A stretch of 17,194 nucleotides of DNA. It comes from Verrucomicrobiota bacterium. Lineage in GTDB: Bacteria; Verrucomicrobiota; Verrucomicrobiia; Opitutales; UBA2995. Each line of letters opens with the position of its first letter. Position 1 is the stretch's first letter. The notes under the pieces are model-generated. The model saw only the letters and a list, made by a program, of their open reading frames with translations. It did no database searches and was not told the DNA's origin. The translations under genes were made by a program, and so were the position numbers. Location of the stretch: assembly GCA_027297085.1 (NCBI GenBank), contig JAPUIL010000494.1, positions 1 through 17,194 on the forward strand. Direction: 5' to 3'. Positions 1 through 8,061 of this stretch are shown here, piece by piece.

Positions 1-1
1 C

Positions 2-2464
2 CGGCATTATCTTGGAGGGAAAATGGAACCCTTCAGTAAGAAATATGATTTGGAACGAGCCCTTTGCATGCGGTTCGGTGTGGGGCTGGAAGTGGAGATG
101 GCCAATGGGCGGGCTGGTGCTTCAGGCAACTTAACTTTGACTGGAAACGAATGCAAAATTCCGACCGCTGTAGGTGGAGGTACACAACCGGCCTTGAAGA
201 TTACCTTGAACCAATTCGGTGACTGGCCGCCCATCACCCGTATCCAGGGAAAACTGACTGGTGAAATTGAAGCTTACCTCGATGTCTGGATCGCCCGTTT
301 TTCAAAATCCTGGGAATTCGATCTTATCGAGATCGATATACCTTTCAATTCCGAGGCCTCTTTCGATTTATCCCCCATGAATATTTCGGAAACGGTCTAC
401 GGTTTGGATACGGCGGTAGCTGCAGATTATCTGGGAGCTCCACCGTCGTTGGTGCAGGATTTGTTTTTACCGGGCCAGGTATCAGTAGCCGGGACTGGTG
501 ACGCCGTGATGGTCTTTACAGATGTGGATCCCGATACGGGAGAAATGGTACTGCAAGTTGCTCATAGAACCGGTACACATTCCTGGGGAGCGATTAGCGA
601 GCTGGCCCGAGCAGGTGGCGTTGTGCAAGCTGGGGTGGCGGCACTTCCCGGTGGAGGTTGGTTAACGGTCTGGACCGAAATTGCATCTGAAGATACCGGT
701 AGCCTGACTCCGCCTAGTAGCCTGATGTTTTCAACTTCGACGGATGGAACGACTTGGTCGACTCCGGCTGCTATTGCAGGCCTGGATGGGGTTGCATCAG
801 ATTTTCGCCTCGTTCCGATGGCGGGAAATGATGTGGGACTCATCTTCCTGGAGACGGATCGAGGTCCTAGCACTAACCACTTTAGTGTGAATGCCATGTT
901 GTTCGACGGATCATCCTGGGGAAGTGTGCAAGAACTGTCTTCCGACGCTATCATCCGTGATTGGGATGCCGAGGGACCTGGTACAACCGGAACCGGAGAG
1001 GTGGAGATCGCAGTGGTGACGGTCGATGGAAAACTGATGATCCTGAGTTGGGATGGAAGTTCCACAACCGGCCCGATTGAATTGGTATCCGAAAACGTGG
1101 TACCGTCGCTTGAATTGGGTTGCGGGCCCGACGATTTCTTCAGCTTGGCTTACACAGTTAGCGGAGGCGGTATTGGTTTCTTTACCAAGACAACCGGTGA
1201 AGCCTGGATGGATCGGGGAATTGTTTTTGAAGGTGCGCTTCCGAGCAGCCTGACGGTATTGGATATGTTTGATGGAGCCGATTATGCTTATCTGGTCGCT
1301 TGGACTGAAGGTGGATCCGGCAATGTATTCTATGGTTTTCTGGATGACGAAGGCACTGTGCTTGTAGATGCGGTGAACCTGACTCAAAACGTATCAGGAA
1401 GTTATGGAAACTTGATGTCCACTCGCCGAGGTGCCTCCCACGATGCCAGTTTGTTTGCATTCTTTGATAACGGAGAAGCCACCGAGATTCGTACATTCGA
1501 TGTGAGTCGCAAGGGTGGAAGTATCAACAATGATCGTGACAGTGATACTCTGGATGATCTGGCAGAAATGCGTATTGTAGATTTCGATACTGGGGATAGT
1601 ATCGATACAGTCGATGATGTGCTGCCTGGTGACGACTTTGACTTGGACGGTTTTACGAACAAGGAGGAACTGGATGCGGGAACCGATCCGACGCATCCTG
1701 GAAGCTTTCCTGGTCAATTGATTGAGGTCTCCACTGAAGTAGCCGAGTGTTTTGAATTTGGAACTGTGCCTGGTCAGGTGGCCGTTGTCAGATCTGGAGA
1801 CGGGGCATCCGAATTGGTGATTAAGTATCAGGTTTCGGGTACAGCGACTAGCGGCGCCGATTACTCATCGCTGAGTGGCGAGGTGACTTTGGCTCCTGGA
1901 ATTTATGTCCAAGTGATCAACATCGTTCCTGAAGGAGACGCTTTGCCGGAAGGAGATGAAACTGTCGTGATAACTTTACTTGATGATGCGGCCTATGACC
2001 TGGGAACCGATACAGAGTCTACGGTTACGATTAAAGATTTGCCGATGGACGAATGGCGTTTGGTCAATTTTACCGAAGCTGAACTGCAGGATGATTCCAT
2101 AACTGGAGACGAATCGGATGCTGACAGGAACGATTTGGTTTTGGTTCTGGAATATGCCTTTGGGATTACCCCCAACAGCCATGAGTATAAAAATGTTCCG
2201 ATGTCGGTGGTTCTAATTAATCCAGCGACAAGCCAACCACATGCCGGTCTTATTTATCTTCGTCCAACCGACGCTCTAGATCTTGAATTCCTTGTTGAAG
2301 TTACGGATGACCTCGGGAGTTGGCTGGGTGGCGATGAGGCTATTGATCCGGTTTCTGTGACCGGCAATGGGGATGGGACGGAAACTGTTGTGGTGCGCGA
2401 CAAAATCTCACTTGCTAGTAGCGGTCGCTTCCTCAGGCTCACCGTCAATCGTTCAACCAAATAA
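2..2464 (+). CDS. Large secreted beta-rich protein with Calx-beta domain, 5' partial
   Basis: The reading frame is open to the left window edge, so the true start probably lies upstream. An ATG at 23 has a GGAGGG stretch just before it, but the protein from there has no signal peptide although its content is that of an exported protein, so I treat it as internal. Numbering from that ATG: residues about 145-495 are Gly/Trp/Thr-rich repeating beta strands, with pieces such as STSTDGTTWSTP that recall sialidase/BNR-like propellers. Residues about 504-560 are Asp-rich calcium-binding repeats of thrombospondin-3 type (DRDSDTLDDLAE, DDFDLDGFTNKEELDAGTDP). Residues about 567-671 form a Calx-beta domain (VSGTATSGADYSSLSG followed by EGDETVVITL). 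Residues 675-813 carry the LEYAFG and LIYLRP motifs of a C-terminal module typical of secreted Verrucomicrobiota proteins. It is probably a calcium-stabilised extracellular or cell-surface protein. No catalytic domain is visible, and its substrate or partner is unknown. Confidence 0.8.
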   Translation, partial: RHYLGGKMEPFSKKYDLERALCMRFGVGLEVEMANGRAGASGNLTLTGNECKIPTAVGGGTQPALKITLNQFGDWPPITRIQGKLTGEIEAYLDVWIARFSKSWEFDLIEIDIPFNSEASFDLSPMNISETVYGLDTAVAADYLGAPPSLVQDLFLPGQVSVAGTGDAVMVFTDVDPDTGEMVLQVAHRTGTHSWGAISELARAGGVVQAGVAALPGGGWLTVWTEIASEDTGSLTPPSSLMFSTSTDGTTWSTPAAIAGLDGVASDFRLVPMAGNDVGLIFLETDRGPSTNHFSVNAMLFDGSSWGSVQELSSDAIIRDWDAEGPGTTGTGEVEIAVVTVDGKLMILSWDGSSTTGPIELVSENVVPSLELGCGPDDFFSLAYTVSGGGIGFFTKTTGEAWMDRGIVFEGALPSSLTVLDMFDGADYAYLVAWTEGGSGNVFYGFLDDEGTVLVDAVNLTQNVSGSYGNLMSTRRGASHDASLFAFFDNGEATEIRTFDVSRKGGSINNDRDSDTLDDLAEMRIVDFDTGDSIDTVDDVLPGDDFDLDGFTNKEELDAGTDPTHPGSFPGQLIEVSTEVAECFEFGTVPGQVAVVRSGDGASELVIKYQVSGTATSGADYSSLSGEVTLAPGIYVQVINIVPEGDALPEGDETVVITLLDDAAYDLGTDTESTVTIKDLPMDEWRLVNFTEAELQDDSITGDESDADRNDLVLVLEYAFGITPNSHEYKNVPMSVVLINPATSQPHAGLIYLRPTDALDLEFLVEVTDDLGSWLGGDEAIDPVSVTGNGDGTETVVVRDKISLASSGRFLRLTVNRSTK

Positions 2465-2479
2465 TATTTACTGAGTTTT

Positions 2480-3595
2480 ATGAAACCTAAGCTATCACGC
2501 AGGAAGTTGATTAAATTGATGGGTGTTGCTGCGGTCGCACCCATATTTCCTTCTATTGTTGGTTGTAGCGCCGGCAGATCAGGCTCGAAATCCTGGCCCA
2601 TTTTGGAAGGAGTAAATACTCCGAAGTTGTGTCTAGGCACTTCTCGTAATGCAGATAAGGCGCGGATGCGCATGATCAAGCAACTGGGTGTCGATCATGT
2701 ATTGATGGGGGGTCCTGAACGCCCTTGGACAGAGGAATCTCTCAGTGAGATTATGAATCGCTTCGAGGAGAACGGGCTTAAGGTGATCAATATGATGATC
2801 GGGGGATTTCCCAACGTAATTTATGGAAGGGAAGGGCGAGACGAAGAGATTGAGATGCTGCAGAATTCTCTCCGAGCAGCCGGTAATGTCGGTTTGCCTG
2901 TAGTTGAATATAATTTTTATGCCCACAGGCTTACCGAAGGCTATTACCAGGTGGAAGGGCGGGGAGGAGCTGGCTATACCGGTTACCGCTATGAAGATGT
3001 AAAGGATCTGCCTCCAATTCCGGAAAACGGAGCTCACAAAGCAGGTGCTTTATGGGACAACCTTACTTATTTATTAAAGGCAATCATTCCGGTAGCGGAG
3101 GCGTCCAACGTTCGTATGGCTCTGCACCCAAATGATCCGCCTGTGCCCGTGAGCCGGGGTAATGAACAGATCATGGCTACCTTTGATGATTGGAAACGGT
3201 TGATTGAAATTGTCGATAGTCCTTCTAATGGGGTGACTTACCACAGTGGGGTTACCAGTGAAATCGACGTCGATCCGGTGGAGGTATGCAAGTATTTTGG
3301 GAGTCGCGACCGGATCAATCATGTGCATTATCGCAACGTGCTGGTTAATATACCCTCAATTGATTATGTGGAAGTCTTTCCGGATGAGGGAAAGACCGAC
3401 ATGTTTGCTGTAATGAAAGAGCTGGTTAATCAGAAGTATGATTTGGGTATCTATCCGGAGCATCCCCGTCTACTCGATTATGACCGCGACCACCCTCACA
3501 CCACCTCCCAATATCCTGGAGGTGGAGGTTATGCCGGGTTCACCTACAATGTGGCCTATGCCCGCGCAATGCTTCAGGCGGCTTTATCTCAGTAG
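2480..3595 (+). CDS. Tat-exported lipoprotein with mannonate dehydratase-like (UxuA-type) TIM barrel
   Basis: The 371-residue protein begins with a twin-arginine signal (SRRKLIK, residues 6-12), a hydrophobic stretch and a lipobox IVGC ending at Cys29, so it should fold in the cytoplasm, be exported by Tat and be lipid-anchored. The mature part resembles the xylose-isomerase-like TIM barrels, closest to UxuA mannonate dehydratase (D-mannonate to 2-keto-3-deoxygluconate): HPNDPP at 216-221, TYHSG around His255, HYRN at 283-286, DMFAVMKEL, and YPEHPR at 325-330. In UxuA as I recall it, the metal ligands are His, Cys, His and Asp; here the Cys position is His255 and the Asp position is Glu327. 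The activity may therefore be a related isomerase, epimerase or dehydratase. Many Tat-exported TIM-barrel proteins of Verrucomicrobiota and Planctomycetota are poorly characterised. It starts 15 bases after the preceding stop, so the two may be cotranscribed. No Shine-Dalgarno precedes the ATG. Confidence 0.75.
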   Translation: MKPKLSRRKLIKLMGVAAVAPIFPSIVGCSAGRSGSKSWPILEGVNTPKLCLGTSRNADKARMRMIKQLGVDHVLMGGPERPWTEESLSEIMNRFEENGLKVINMMIGGFPNVIYGREGRDEEIEMLQNSLRAAGNVGLPVVEYNFYAHRLTEGYYQVEGRGGAGYTGYRYEDVKDLPPIPENGAHKAGALWDNLTYLLKAIIPVAEASNVRMALHPNDPPVPVSRGNEQIMATFDDWKRLIEIVDSPSNGVTYHSGVTSEIDVDPVEVCKYFGSRDRINHVHYRNVLVNIPSIDYVEVFPDEGKTDMFAVMKELVNQKYDLGIYPEHPRLLDYDRDHPHTTSQYPGGGGYAGFTYNVAYARAMLQAALSQ

Positions 3596-3660
3596 TCAGA
3601 AAATATGCGTCGACTTGATGGGGTGTGGTTTGCAGTTTGAAATTTTTGTATTCACATCCC

Positions 3661-4983
3661 ATGGCATCAACTGAATATCCTCGTCCGGCTCATAAGACTT
3701 TTTCGATTTATTGGGTTTTGGCCGGTTCCCTTATTGGCTGGTTGCCTATGATTTTTCATGCGAATTACCTGCTGGAGTTTTTCTATTTTAACAATGAATG
3801 GGACATGCTCCATGACATGGAATTGCAGGGGTTCTTTAATTGGGTATTCGCCTTCCGTGCAGAACTCTTTTTTCCCGTATCCAAATTTCTTTGGGCAGGA
3901 TTAGTTTTTGCGGGGAACGGGGATTATCACGTCCTGATCTTCGCGGTATTCCTAAATCATATGCTGATTTTATTCCTCCTGGGATACTTGATGCGATTGT
4001 GGGGTTTTGGCCTTTTGGCCACCTTGTTTGTTCAATGCGTATTAGGAGCCAATTACACACATATCGAGATCCTTACCTGGACGAGCCAATGGATCGGCCT
4101 AATAGCATTAACGTCCCTTCTAGTCATTATCATTCCGTTTGCAAACGCTTACCTGAATGATAAAAAGCTTTCCTGGAAGTTTTGTGTCCTGATCTTTATC
4201 GTTTCGGCATTGGGGGCCCTCAGTTTTGGCCGTGGCGTTTTGAATGGGTTTGTCCTGCTGGGAACCTGTTTGCTTTTGTTTGTTCTTAAGGATTCCTCTC
4301 GAAAACACACTTGGTTGCCCGCGATTTACGCTGTTATACCTTGCGCTCTGGTTGCATTCGTTATTGCGGCCTGGTCCTTTTCTCGCACGGCGAATCTCGC
4401 GGATAGTGGAAGCCAGGTGGATGCAATAATATCCTGGTTTGCTTACAGTATTTCGCTGAATCCGTGGTATCAGCAGATTAGAGGGCTACAAATCAGCGTA
4501 GGCCTTTCGGTTATGTTGTTTGCATTAAATTTTGCAGTGATTGTTGTTGGTATTCTACTGGCAAACCCAAAGCAGCGACCCTTCCTTTACCTGCTGATCT
4601 TGTTCTTTTTAGGAGATGCAGCTCTCCTTGCACTGGGAAGAAATCATCTACCAATAGAAACCGTGCCAAGCTGGCGTTATCAGTATTTCTCAATTCTGGT
4701 ATTTGCTCCATTCGTAGGGATTATTTTGCATAGGATTGTCCAGTTTATTCCGCTTCAACCCGTAAGGATTATCATCAGCGTTGTAGCATTATTGTTGGTT
4801 ACAAAATGGGTTTTTGATCCTTGGGCGAGATTCCTTCCGTCCTGGTCGGACAGTCGTGGTACCCAAACCAAGCTGTTGCTTGAATCGGACGAATTAGATC
4901 TTAAGGCTCACAACATTTACGGATTTCCAAAAATTACCAATGATCGCGCATTGGAACTTCAGGAAAAATACAACCTGCATTGA
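3661..4983 (+). CDS. Polytopic membrane protein, possible GT-C-type glycosyltransferase
   Basis: With the ATG at 3661 this is a 440-residue protein with about 11-12 hydrophobic helices and a short hydrophilic C-terminus. A GTG at 3625 in the same frame would add 12 residues, but the ATG gives a more natural N-terminus just before the first helix. After helix 1 comes a loop with acidic residues (NNEWDMLHDMELQ), then a short hydrophobic hairpin. Acidic residues in the first periplasmic loop are the hallmark of GT-C enzymes, which take sugars from polyprenyl-phosphate carriers, so that fold is a reasonable guess. I do not recognise a named family. The gene follows the TIM-barrel gene by 65 bases and converges with the minus-strand glycosyltransferase operon, whose lipid-linked sugar product could be its donor. 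This link is inference. It could equally be a membrane protein of unrelated function. Confidence 0.7.
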   Translation: MASTEYPRPAHKTFSIYWVLAGSLIGWLPMIFHANYLLEFFYFNNEWDMLHDMELQGFFNWVFAFRAELFFPVSKFLWAGLVFAGNGDYHVLIFAVFLNHMLILFLLGYLMRLWGFGLLATLFVQCVLGANYTHIEILTWTSQWIGLIALTSLLVIIIPFANAYLNDKKLSWKFCVLIFIVSALGALSFGRGVLNGFVLLGTCLLLFVLKDSSRKHTWLPAIYAVIPCALVAFVIAAWSFSRTANLADSGSQVDAIISWFAYSISLNPWYQQIRGLQISVGLSVMLFALNFAVIVVGILLANPKQRPFLYLLILFFLGDAALLALGRNHLPIETVPSWRYQYFSILVFAPFVGIILHRIVQFIPLQPVRIIISVVALLLVTKWVFDPWARFLPSWSDSRGTQTKLLLESDELDLKAHNIYGFPKITNDRALELQEKYNLH

Positions 4984-5066
4984 ACCGTCATTTTTAGATC
5001 TAACCGTCAACTTCCATGCAATGGCGAATTGTCGCGGTTTGAGGTGCAATCTCAAAAGAAAGACCT

Positions 5067-5093
5067 GAACCAGCAGGCCTGCTAATTTGGTTC
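5067..5093 (-). terminator. Inverted repeat over the methyltransferase stop, possible terminator
   Basis: GAACCA (5067-5072) pairs with TGGTTC (5088-5093), and the interval contains the perfect 12-base palindrome AGCAGGCCTGCT (5072-5083). The stop codon of the methyltransferase lies at 5082-5084, inside the structure. Read on the minus strand the hairpin is followed by a T-rich stretch (TCTTTCTTTT), as expected for an intrinsic terminator of the minus operon. The stem is interrupted and the T run is imperfect, so this is only a candidate. It would separate this operon from the convergent plus-strand gene ending at 4983. Confidence 0.35.
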
Positions 5094-5708
5094 CGCGACC
5101 ACCATGATCCATGGAAATGGATTCAATTGTTCAATTACCCGGATTCCGTTATCCGAAAGGAAAGCTTTAAAATTCTTTACGCCCCAGTGATTCAGATGTC
5201 CCGGAGTATTTCCCAAGTCTCTCCAGTATTTGAATCGGATCATATTGAGTATCCTCCAAATGGGTTCTCTGGGAACTGAAAGTATATATTTTTGTGCATT
5301 GAGGATTCTTAATGCCTTAAGACCAAGCAAAGGATTTTCCAGGTGCTCCAATACTTCACAGCAAACAATAATTTCCCGTTTATGTTCGGCCGGGTTGAGG
5401 TCGTAAATACTGAGATGTTTAAATTCAATCATCTCCTTATCTCCCTCTAGGTTTTCATGAATAATAGCCTTTGAGAAATCCGTCGCCAATACGTCGATAT
5501 TGTATCTGTTCCTAATCAATCGAGTAAGTCTTCCCTCGCCGCATCCAACCTCATGCAAGGATTGCGGGTTTAGTTTATCCAATGCTCCAAAAAGACTCGC
5601 ATCAAACCCCGATACCAATCTGCGTGCAATTGGATTACTCAGGTTGGATTTATCGGTCAGATTACCAATAAATATACCATCTTGCAGTCGCTGTTTGTGA
5701 TTATTCAT
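5082..5708 (-). CDS. Class I SAM-dependent methyltransferase
   Basis: With the ATG at 5708 the protein is 208 residues; a TTG six bases further upstream is possible but less likely. Residues 53-61 (EVGCGEGRL) are motif I, the glycine-rich SAM-binding loop. The acidic residue ending strand 2 is Asp77 (LATDFS), and CCEVLEHLENP is motif IV with the usual post-motif leucine and histidine of Methyltransf_11/25-type enzymes. There is no signal peptide or membrane helix, so it is cytoplasmic. Its start overlaps the end of the upstream membrane protein gene by 8 bases (ATGAATAA), indicating translational coupling. Its position behind a lipid-linked-sugar type GT2 gene and a membrane protein gene suggests that it methylates a small molecule, glycan or lipid intermediate of the same pathway. 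The acceptor cannot be told from the sequence. Confidence 0.85.
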   Translation of the reverse strand: MNNHKQRLQDGIFIGNLTDKSNLSNPIARRLVSGFDASLFGALDKLNPQSLHEVGCGEGRLTRLIRNRYNIDVLATDFSKAIIHENLEGDKEMIEFKHLSIYDLNPAEHKREIIVCCEVLEHLENPLLGLKALRILNAQKYILSVPREPIWRILNMIRFKYWRDLGNTPGHLNHWGVKNFKAFLSDNGIRVIEQLNPFPWIMVVAEPN

Positions 5709-6624
5709 CCTCAATTGTTACCTGAGTTGTTGTAAAAAACACTCCACTGAAAATAAAACATATCAAATCTCCCACAATGGTACTGACTCTCATTAAAGTG
5801 GCGATGTAGAGGAGCTGCCATCCTAATTCTTCTGATTGAGCAAATGTCGAGTAAACGGCTTCCCTAACCCCCATCCCTCCGGGAGCTCCCAAAACCACGA
5901 ATCCTGCCGCCCATGCTATTGAAACCATCTCCAGTACCTCAAAAAATCCAAGCTGCGGGTTGTCAGCTACCACCGTAGAAAAAGAAATAAACATACATGA
6001 TTGGAAGAAGAAAACTCCGGAGTAGGAGATTCCGATGATTGTCCAAGCAATTGGATTGTTATATTGTATATTACGAAATATATACAGCCTGCGTAATAAG
6101 TTCGTTTTGATTAGTACTATAATAACAACGAGTATTAATCCGGAAAGAACCAGCAAACTAGCTTCAAAATATACCTGCTGTGACAGGAAGCTGATTCCCA
6201 ATAGTGATGCCATCAGGACAAGAATCAATGACTCGAGCACAATACTAATACCTGCGCTTGATAATGTTACCCCGTGCTTATGCGCCAACACAGTACGTCC
6301 TAGGTGGTGAAAAATATTTCCAGGTAGATATTTGGCTGCCTGAGTTCTGAAGGACACCATGATAGAGGTTCTTGTACTTATTTTTTCTCCCAGAATGATA
6401 ATAATCCAACGCCAGCCTACGCCTAATGAAACGTTAACCATTACCCAGAAAATACAAGATACGGCAAAAGCCAAAAACAGATCAGGTCCGAAGTCATTCT
6501 GAAATACCTCTCGCTTCAAATAAATTTCCCGCCCCACATATGCGCAACAGAGAATACTCAGGAGAAGTCCAGTGAAACGAAGTACTTTTTTGAGTTTCGT
6601 TTGCTTGACCAGGGACTCGCTCAT
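5701..6624 (-). CDS. AglD/UPF0104 family integral membrane protein (flippase-like)
   Basis: The 307-residue protein has about 7-8 hydrophobic helices and two signatures of the family that includes the lysylphosphatidylglycerol synthase membrane domain, YbhN and AglD: KYLPGNIFHHLGR at residues 98-110 and APGGMGVREA at 247-256. Family members lie in the cytoplasmic membrane and are usually linked to moving or assembling lipid-linked products; for most of them the exact function is unproven. No soluble synthase domain is attached, so this is not a full MprF. The ATG at 6624 lies 13 bases after the stop of the GT2 gene, and the 3' end overlaps the methyltransferase by 8 bases, so the three genes form one transcription unit. 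The stretch around 6040-6130 is visibly AT-richer than the efflux genes of this window. A flippase or helper for the product of the GT2 enzyme is the most likely role. Confidence 0.82.
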   Translation of the reverse strand: MSESLVKQTKLKKVLRFTGLLLSILCCAYVGREIYLKREVFQNDFGPDLFLAFAVSCIFWVMVNVSLGVGWRWIIIILGEKISTRTSIMVSFRTQAAKYLPGNIFHHLGRTVLAHKHGVTLSSAGISIVLESLILVLMASLLGISFLSQQVYFEASLLVLSGLILVVIIVLIKTNLLRRLYIFRNIQYNNPIAWTIIGISYSGVFFFQSCMFISFSTVVADNPQLGFFEVLEMVSIAWAAGFVVLGAPGGMGVREAVYSTFAQSEELGWQLLYIATLMRVSTIVGDLICFIFSGVFFTTTQVTIEDE

Positions 6625-6637
6625 AAGAAACGCAAGA

Positions 6638-7594
6638 CTAAGATTTCCTATCCGAAATAAGGTCTTCGAGTTTACTTATTCGCCATTGGATCTGTTGAAG
6701 TAACCTGCGATTTACTGAAATTAAATCAGCAATGAGGGCAACTATTGCCAGCAACAATCCCGATCCCATTAGCAGCGCCGATAATATAACCGACTGAATG
6801 TGTCCTTCGCCTTCACCCGCTAAATAATAGACAAGAAATCTTACTCCTAATAAAAAACCGGAAATAAACACCAATGCGGCAAGAAAGCCGAAAAAGCGCA
6901 TTGGCCTGTAAACGACAAAAATCCTGAGCATCGTAACGATTGATCCCTTAACGTAGGAGGATAAGCTTTTCACAAGCCTGGATGGTCTGGTCTCTCCGTT
7001 TACGCGAACGGGAACAGACAGAATTGCCATTCCCTCCTGACCCGCCTGAATGATTGTTTCAAGCGTGTAGGTGTATTTGCTGAATACATTTAGTTTCATA
7101 GCTGCATCTCTACTGATTGCTCTGAAACCACTTGGTGCGTCCACGACATCTGTATTACTGATTGAACGGACAGTTTTACTTCCCAGATTTTGAAGAAACT
7201 TCTTTAAGTAAGAAAAATGCGAGATACTGGATATGGGACGTTCTCCTATGACGAACTCCGCTTTTCCACTCAATATCGGCTGTGTCAAAACCGGGATATC
7301 TTGAGCGTTGTATTGATTATCGGCATCTGTATTCACAATAACATCCGCACCTTGTTTGAGACATTCCGATATTCCAGCGGAAAAAGCCTTAGCTAAACCC
7401 CTGTTTCGGGGTAGTTTTACGATGTGATTTACCCCGCACTCTTCAGCTACGGCAACTGTCCTGTCTACACTGCCATCATCCACAATTAGCCATTCAACTG
7501 ATTCGAATCCTGGCACTTCTCTTGGCAAGTCGCTGAGCGTCTTTGGAAGTGACGCTTCTTCGTTAAAACAAGGAATTTGAATGATTAGTTTCAC
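6638..7594 (-). CDS. GT2 family glycosyltransferase with two C-terminal membrane helices
   Basis: I use the GTG at 7594, which places the family-typical KLIIQIPCFNEE at the very N-terminus (318 residues). A TTG at 7651 would add 19 residues of no recognisable content. Motifs of a GT-A fold, polyprenyl-phosphate-mannose-synthase-like GT2 enzyme are present: IPCFNEE at about 7-13, the nucleotide-binding acidic pair in IVDDGSVD (D39-D40), the metal-binding DAD in NTDADNQ (D90-D92), then APSGFRA and TYTLETIIQAG. Two hydrophobic helices follow at about 230-258 and 268-291 (numbered from the GTG), then a basic, charged tail. The expected reaction is transfer of a hexose from a nucleotide sugar to polyprenyl phosphate on the cytoplasmic face of the membrane; the sugar is unknown. 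It is the first gene of the minus-strand operon with a flippase-like protein and a methyltransferase. Confidence 0.85.
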   Translation of the reverse strand: MKLIIQIPCFNEEASLPKTLSDLPREVPGFESVEWLIVDDGSVDRTVAVAEECGVNHIVKLPRNRGLAKAFSAGISECLKQGADVIVNTDADNQYNAQDIPVLTQPILSGKAEFVIGERPISSISHFSYLKKFLQNLGSKTVRSISNTDVVDAPSGFRAISRDAAMKLNVFSKYTYTLETIIQAGQEGMAILSVPVRVNGETRPSRLVKSLSSYVKGSIVTMLRIFVVYRPMRFFGFLAALVFISGFLLGVRFLVYYLAGEGEGHIQSVILSALLMGSGLLLAIVALIADLISVNRRLLQQIQWRISKLEDLISDRKS

Positions 7595-7760
7595 TATTGA
7601 AATGCGCGTTTTTCTTGTGCTCCCTGACAGCTCAGCAGCAGCTGTTGCCAATGTCTCGCAGTGGTTTCTAAATTACCAGCCAAAATCCCACTTTCTCCAA
7701 CTACCTGGTCCGCCATTCCATAAGAGGGAAATTGAACTTGTTATTCCCTGATGCTCTTGA

Positions 7761-7790
7761 CCGGCGTAGCCCGCCTGAATGGGCGAAGAC
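7761..7790. repeat. Possible short interspersed palindromic element
   Basis: The segment contains GGCGTAGCCCGCC followed by GGGCGAAGAC. CGCC (7772-7775) and GGCG (7782-7785) can pair around a small loop. The GGCGTAGC...GGCGAAGAC arrangement resembles short GC-rich repeats I recall from intergenic regions of related bacteria. There is only one copy in this window, so its repeat nature is not shown here. Confidence 0.25.
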
Positions 7791-7836
7791 TGTTGCGGCT
7801 GGGTTGGTGATTTTAGCGCTGAGGAAAAAGACCTGA

Positions 7837-7902
7837 TCGGCAGCGAGCTACCTCCTACATTGAGATATGCGATACGAAGTGTAGGAGGTAGCTTGCTGCC
7901 GA
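7837..7902. repeat. REPIN/BIME-like inverted pair of GTAG palindromes
   Basis: Arms 7837-7859 and 7880-7902 are inverted copies matching at 22 of 23 positions around a 20-base spacer. The right arm reads GTAG (7881-7884), GA, then a small hairpin GGTAGC-TT-GCTGCC (7887-7900). The left arm is the same on the other strand, with GGCAGC (7839-7844), a GA loop, GCTACC (7847-7852) and CTAC (7855-7858). A GTAG tetranucleotide beside an imperfect palindrome is the defining layout of REP sequences moved by REP-associated tyrosine transposases (RAYT, TnpA-REP). Two REPs in inverted orientation make a REPIN. No transposase gene lies in the window. As RNA the whole unit would fold into one long hairpin. 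Confidence 0.75.
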
Positions 7903-8061
7903 ATAGAATACCAAAGATTTCCGCCCATTCTTAGCGAAGAAAGGAGAATGATTAGATGTAAATGAATTATTGGCGCATTGTTTCAATTCAGATACCCCAA
8001 TACTTGCCTCGGGGAGTAAAAATTATCCAAACGCGACGCCGGTGGTAAAAGCGAATTAGAG

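Noticed and set aside
562..1717. Several long open frames on the minus strand inside the Calx-beta protein gene.
   Set aside because: The plus-strand frame encodes recognisable domains; the opposite frames lack any motif and overlap each other.
4983..5008. Direct repeat AACCGTCA twice between the convergent genes.
   Set aside because: Only 8 bases and two copies; expected by chance and not linked to any element.
5701..6624. Calling the membrane protein MprF (lysylphosphatidylglycerol synthase).
   Set aside because: Only the membrane domain is present; the soluble aminoacyl transfer domain is absent and neighbours point to glycan chemistry.
7837..7902. The inverted repeat as an intrinsic terminator or a CRISPR-like repeat.
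   Set aside because: There is no T run, only one pair of copies in inverted rather than direct orientation, and the GTAG layout fits REP elements better.
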